In this document: positions 62,342-64,000 of the stretch, piece after piece | How positions within the stretch are numbered: position 1 is the stretch's first letter | How the letters are laid out: every line of letters starts with the position of its first letter | The notes under the pieces: model-generated | Database searches by the model: none | The model's input: the letters and a program-made list of their open reading frames with translations, nothing else | What the model was told of the DNA's origin: nothing | From: Mycolicibacterium sp. CBMA 247 | GTDB lineage: Bacteria > Actinomycetota > Actinomycetes > Mycobacteriales > Mycobacteriaceae | Assembly (NCBI RefSeq): GCF_009729095.1 | Contig: NZ_VTGX01000001.1 | Span: 992,001 to 1,056,000, forward strand | DNA: 64,000 nucleotides | Reading direction: 5' to 3' | Made by a program: the position numbers and the translations under genes

Positions 62342-63360
62342 CGCCGCAGTATCCGCGAAAGCCCCAGGGCGCCAATGGCCCCCATGGCCGCAGCGGCCAG
62401 CGCGCCGGACACCCCGATCCCCTCGCGGACCTGCACCCTGGTGACGATCTGCGCGGGTTCCGGTGGTGGCACCGGCGCGACGGCCAGGCTCTCCGTGGAG
62501 GTCGCCGCCCAGGCGGTGGCGAACAGGATGAGCCGCGCGGTGACGTAGGCGAACACCATCAAGCCGAGCACTGGGCCGAACGTCGCTCCGGCGGGACCGT
62601 TCAGCACGGACTGCAGGTAGATCGACGCCACCTGCTTGAAGACCTCAAAGCCCACCGCAGCCAGCAACCCGGCCCGAATCGACCTGCGGAAGGGCACCGG
62701 TTCGCGTGGCAACCGGGAAATGATCCAGGTGAACAACAACCACGAGATCGAGACCGAGACCAGCAACGATAGTCCGCGCAGCCCTCCGCCCAGCGCGGCA
62801 CCATCGTGAAAGCCAATCCAGCGCAACACCTTCCGCATCAGCGCGGGATCGCCGAGCGCGGTCAGCCCGATGGTGATCACCATGGCCAGGAACGCCGACA
62901 CCAGGGCGAGCAGATCCGAGAGCTTGTTGCCGACGAAGTTGGACTCGCGCTGTTGATCCCACATCTGGCTCAGCGCCTCGCGCAGGTTCGCCATCCAGCC
63001 CAGGCCGGCCCACGCCGCGGTCACGAGTCCGATCACCCCGACGGTGCCGCGCGAGGCGATGGCAGAGTCCATCAGGGTGACCAGTTGCTGGCCGAGATCA
63101 CCTGACACCGCTTGACGGATCCGTTGCTCGATTTCGTCGAGCAGGTCCGGGCGCCGCGACAGCAGGAACCCACCGGCGGCGAAGCCGACCATCAACAGCG
63201 GAAACAGCGCGAAGATGGTGAAGTAGGTGATCCCGGCGGCGTAAAAGTTGCCACGGCAGTCGTTATAGCGCTCCTGCGCCCGCATCACATGGTCGAACCA
63301 GGGAAAGCGTGTCCGTACGCGGGCCAGCAATCCCGGTTTCTCCGGCTCGTCCACCGCCAC
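62338..63360 (-). CDS. YihY/BrkB family membrane protein (Rv3335c homologue)
   Basis: A 340-residue integral membrane protein with about six helices: near 43-63, 95-115, 140-165, 185-205, 220-240, 250-275. Family signatures YFTIFALFPLLMVG near 46-59 and the late AGLLAAVGFEVFK near 225 match YihY/BrkB. Function uncertain (once called RNase BN, now regarded as a possible transporter). It follows trpS by 15 bases, an order conserved in M. tuberculosis. Confidence 0.85.
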   Translation of the reverse strand: MAVDEPEKPGLLARVRTRFPWFDHVMRAQERYNDCRGNFYAAGITYFTIFALFPLLMVGFAAGGFLLSRRPDLLDEIEQRIRQAVSGDLGQQLVTLMDSAIASRGTVGVIGLVTAAWAGLGWMANLREALSQMWDQQRESNFVGNKLSDLLALVSAFLAMVITIGLTALGDPALMRKVLRWIGFHDGAALGGGLRGLSLLVSVSISWLLFTWIISRLPREPVPFRRSIRAGLLAAVGFEVFKQVASIYLQSVLNGPAGATFGPVLGLMVFAYVTARLILFATAWAATSTESLAVAPVPPPEPAQIVTRVQVREGIGVSGALAAAAMGAIGALGLSRILRR

Positions 63361-63375
63361 CCCCTCCCCTGCCGC

Positions 63376-64000
<625 letters not shown>

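Overview
The window is high-GC actinobacterial DNA from a Mycobacterium/Mycolicibacterium-type genome. The main evidence is conserved gene order. Read left to right it contains recognisable homologues of a long M. tuberculosis block, from my memory of that gene order: Rv3300c (RluA-type pseudouridine synthase), glpD2, lpdA, Rv3304, amiA1, amiB1, deoD, pmmB, upp, Rv3311, add, deoA, cdd, sdhCDAB, sigJ, Rv3329, dacB1, Rv3335c and trpS. GTG starts, ATGA/GTGA stop-start overlaps, and TANNNT boxes sitting six bases before start codons (leaderless mRNAs) also fit mycobacteria. No tRNA, rRNA, insertion sequence or CRISPR array was seen.

Layout. 1-4.2 kb: a fatty-acid desaturase (cut by the window edge) with its ferredoxin-reductase partner, a divergent TetR regulator with a palindromic operator, a crotonase and an SDR. 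4.3-9.8 kb: an Rv1733c-like membrane protein, the pseudouridine synthase, glycerol-3-phosphate dehydrogenase and LpdA. 9.8-13.9 kb: a GGCT-like protein, a DUF559-type nuclease gene bracketed by two nearly identical inverted palindromic repeats, and the amiA1/amiB1 amidohydrolases. 13.9-20.4 kb: purine nucleoside phosphorylase, a TetR/flavin monooxygenase pair with three operators, a MarR remnant, phosphohexomutase PmmB, a large membrane protein and uracil phosphoribosyltransferase. 20.6-24.4 kb: an ECF sigma factor between two internally deleted Rossmann-fold genes, then an EspC-like small protein, a WXG/NlpC-P60 hydrolase and the Rv3311 homologue. 24.4-28.5 kb: two paralogous membrane-anchored beta-propeller genes, one with an in-frame stop codon. 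28.6-40.0 kb: add, deoA and cdd of nucleoside salvage, interrupted by an accessory island of a PLP enzyme, a GntR regulator, a four-gene ABC importer, a HAD phosphatase and a phospholipase C-type esterase without an export signal. 40.1-43.7 kb: succinate dehydrogenase sdhCDAB. 43.8-46.8 kb: an AhpD-like protein, a steroid-reductase-like membrane protein, a PPOX protein and ECF41-type SigJ. 46.8-58.1 kb: a probable polyamine/amine uptake and oxidation island (cupin, two FAD amine oxidases, a PotABCD-type transporter, XRE-cupin regulator, aldehyde dehydrogenase, Lrp regulator, aminotransferase). 58.2-64 kb: an SMP-30-like protein, DacB1, a nitronate monooxygenase, an SMR exporter under a guanidine-III riboswitch, a YihY-family protein and the end of trpS.

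How parts work together. DeoD, Add, Cdd, DeoA, Upp and perhaps PmmB form a nucleoside salvage set. The 47-58 kb island can be read as one pathway: import of a polyamine-like cation, FAD-dependent oxidation or transamination to an aminoaldehyde, and oxidation by the aldehyde dehydrogenase, under XRE-cupin and Lrp control. The 29.7-38.2 kb island looks like uptake and intracellular dephosphorylation of an unknown organophosphorus compound. The least explained structures are the repeat-bracketed DUF559 gene, the two collapsed Rossmann genes around the ECF sigma factor, the deoA gene without a normal start codon, and this organophosphorus island.
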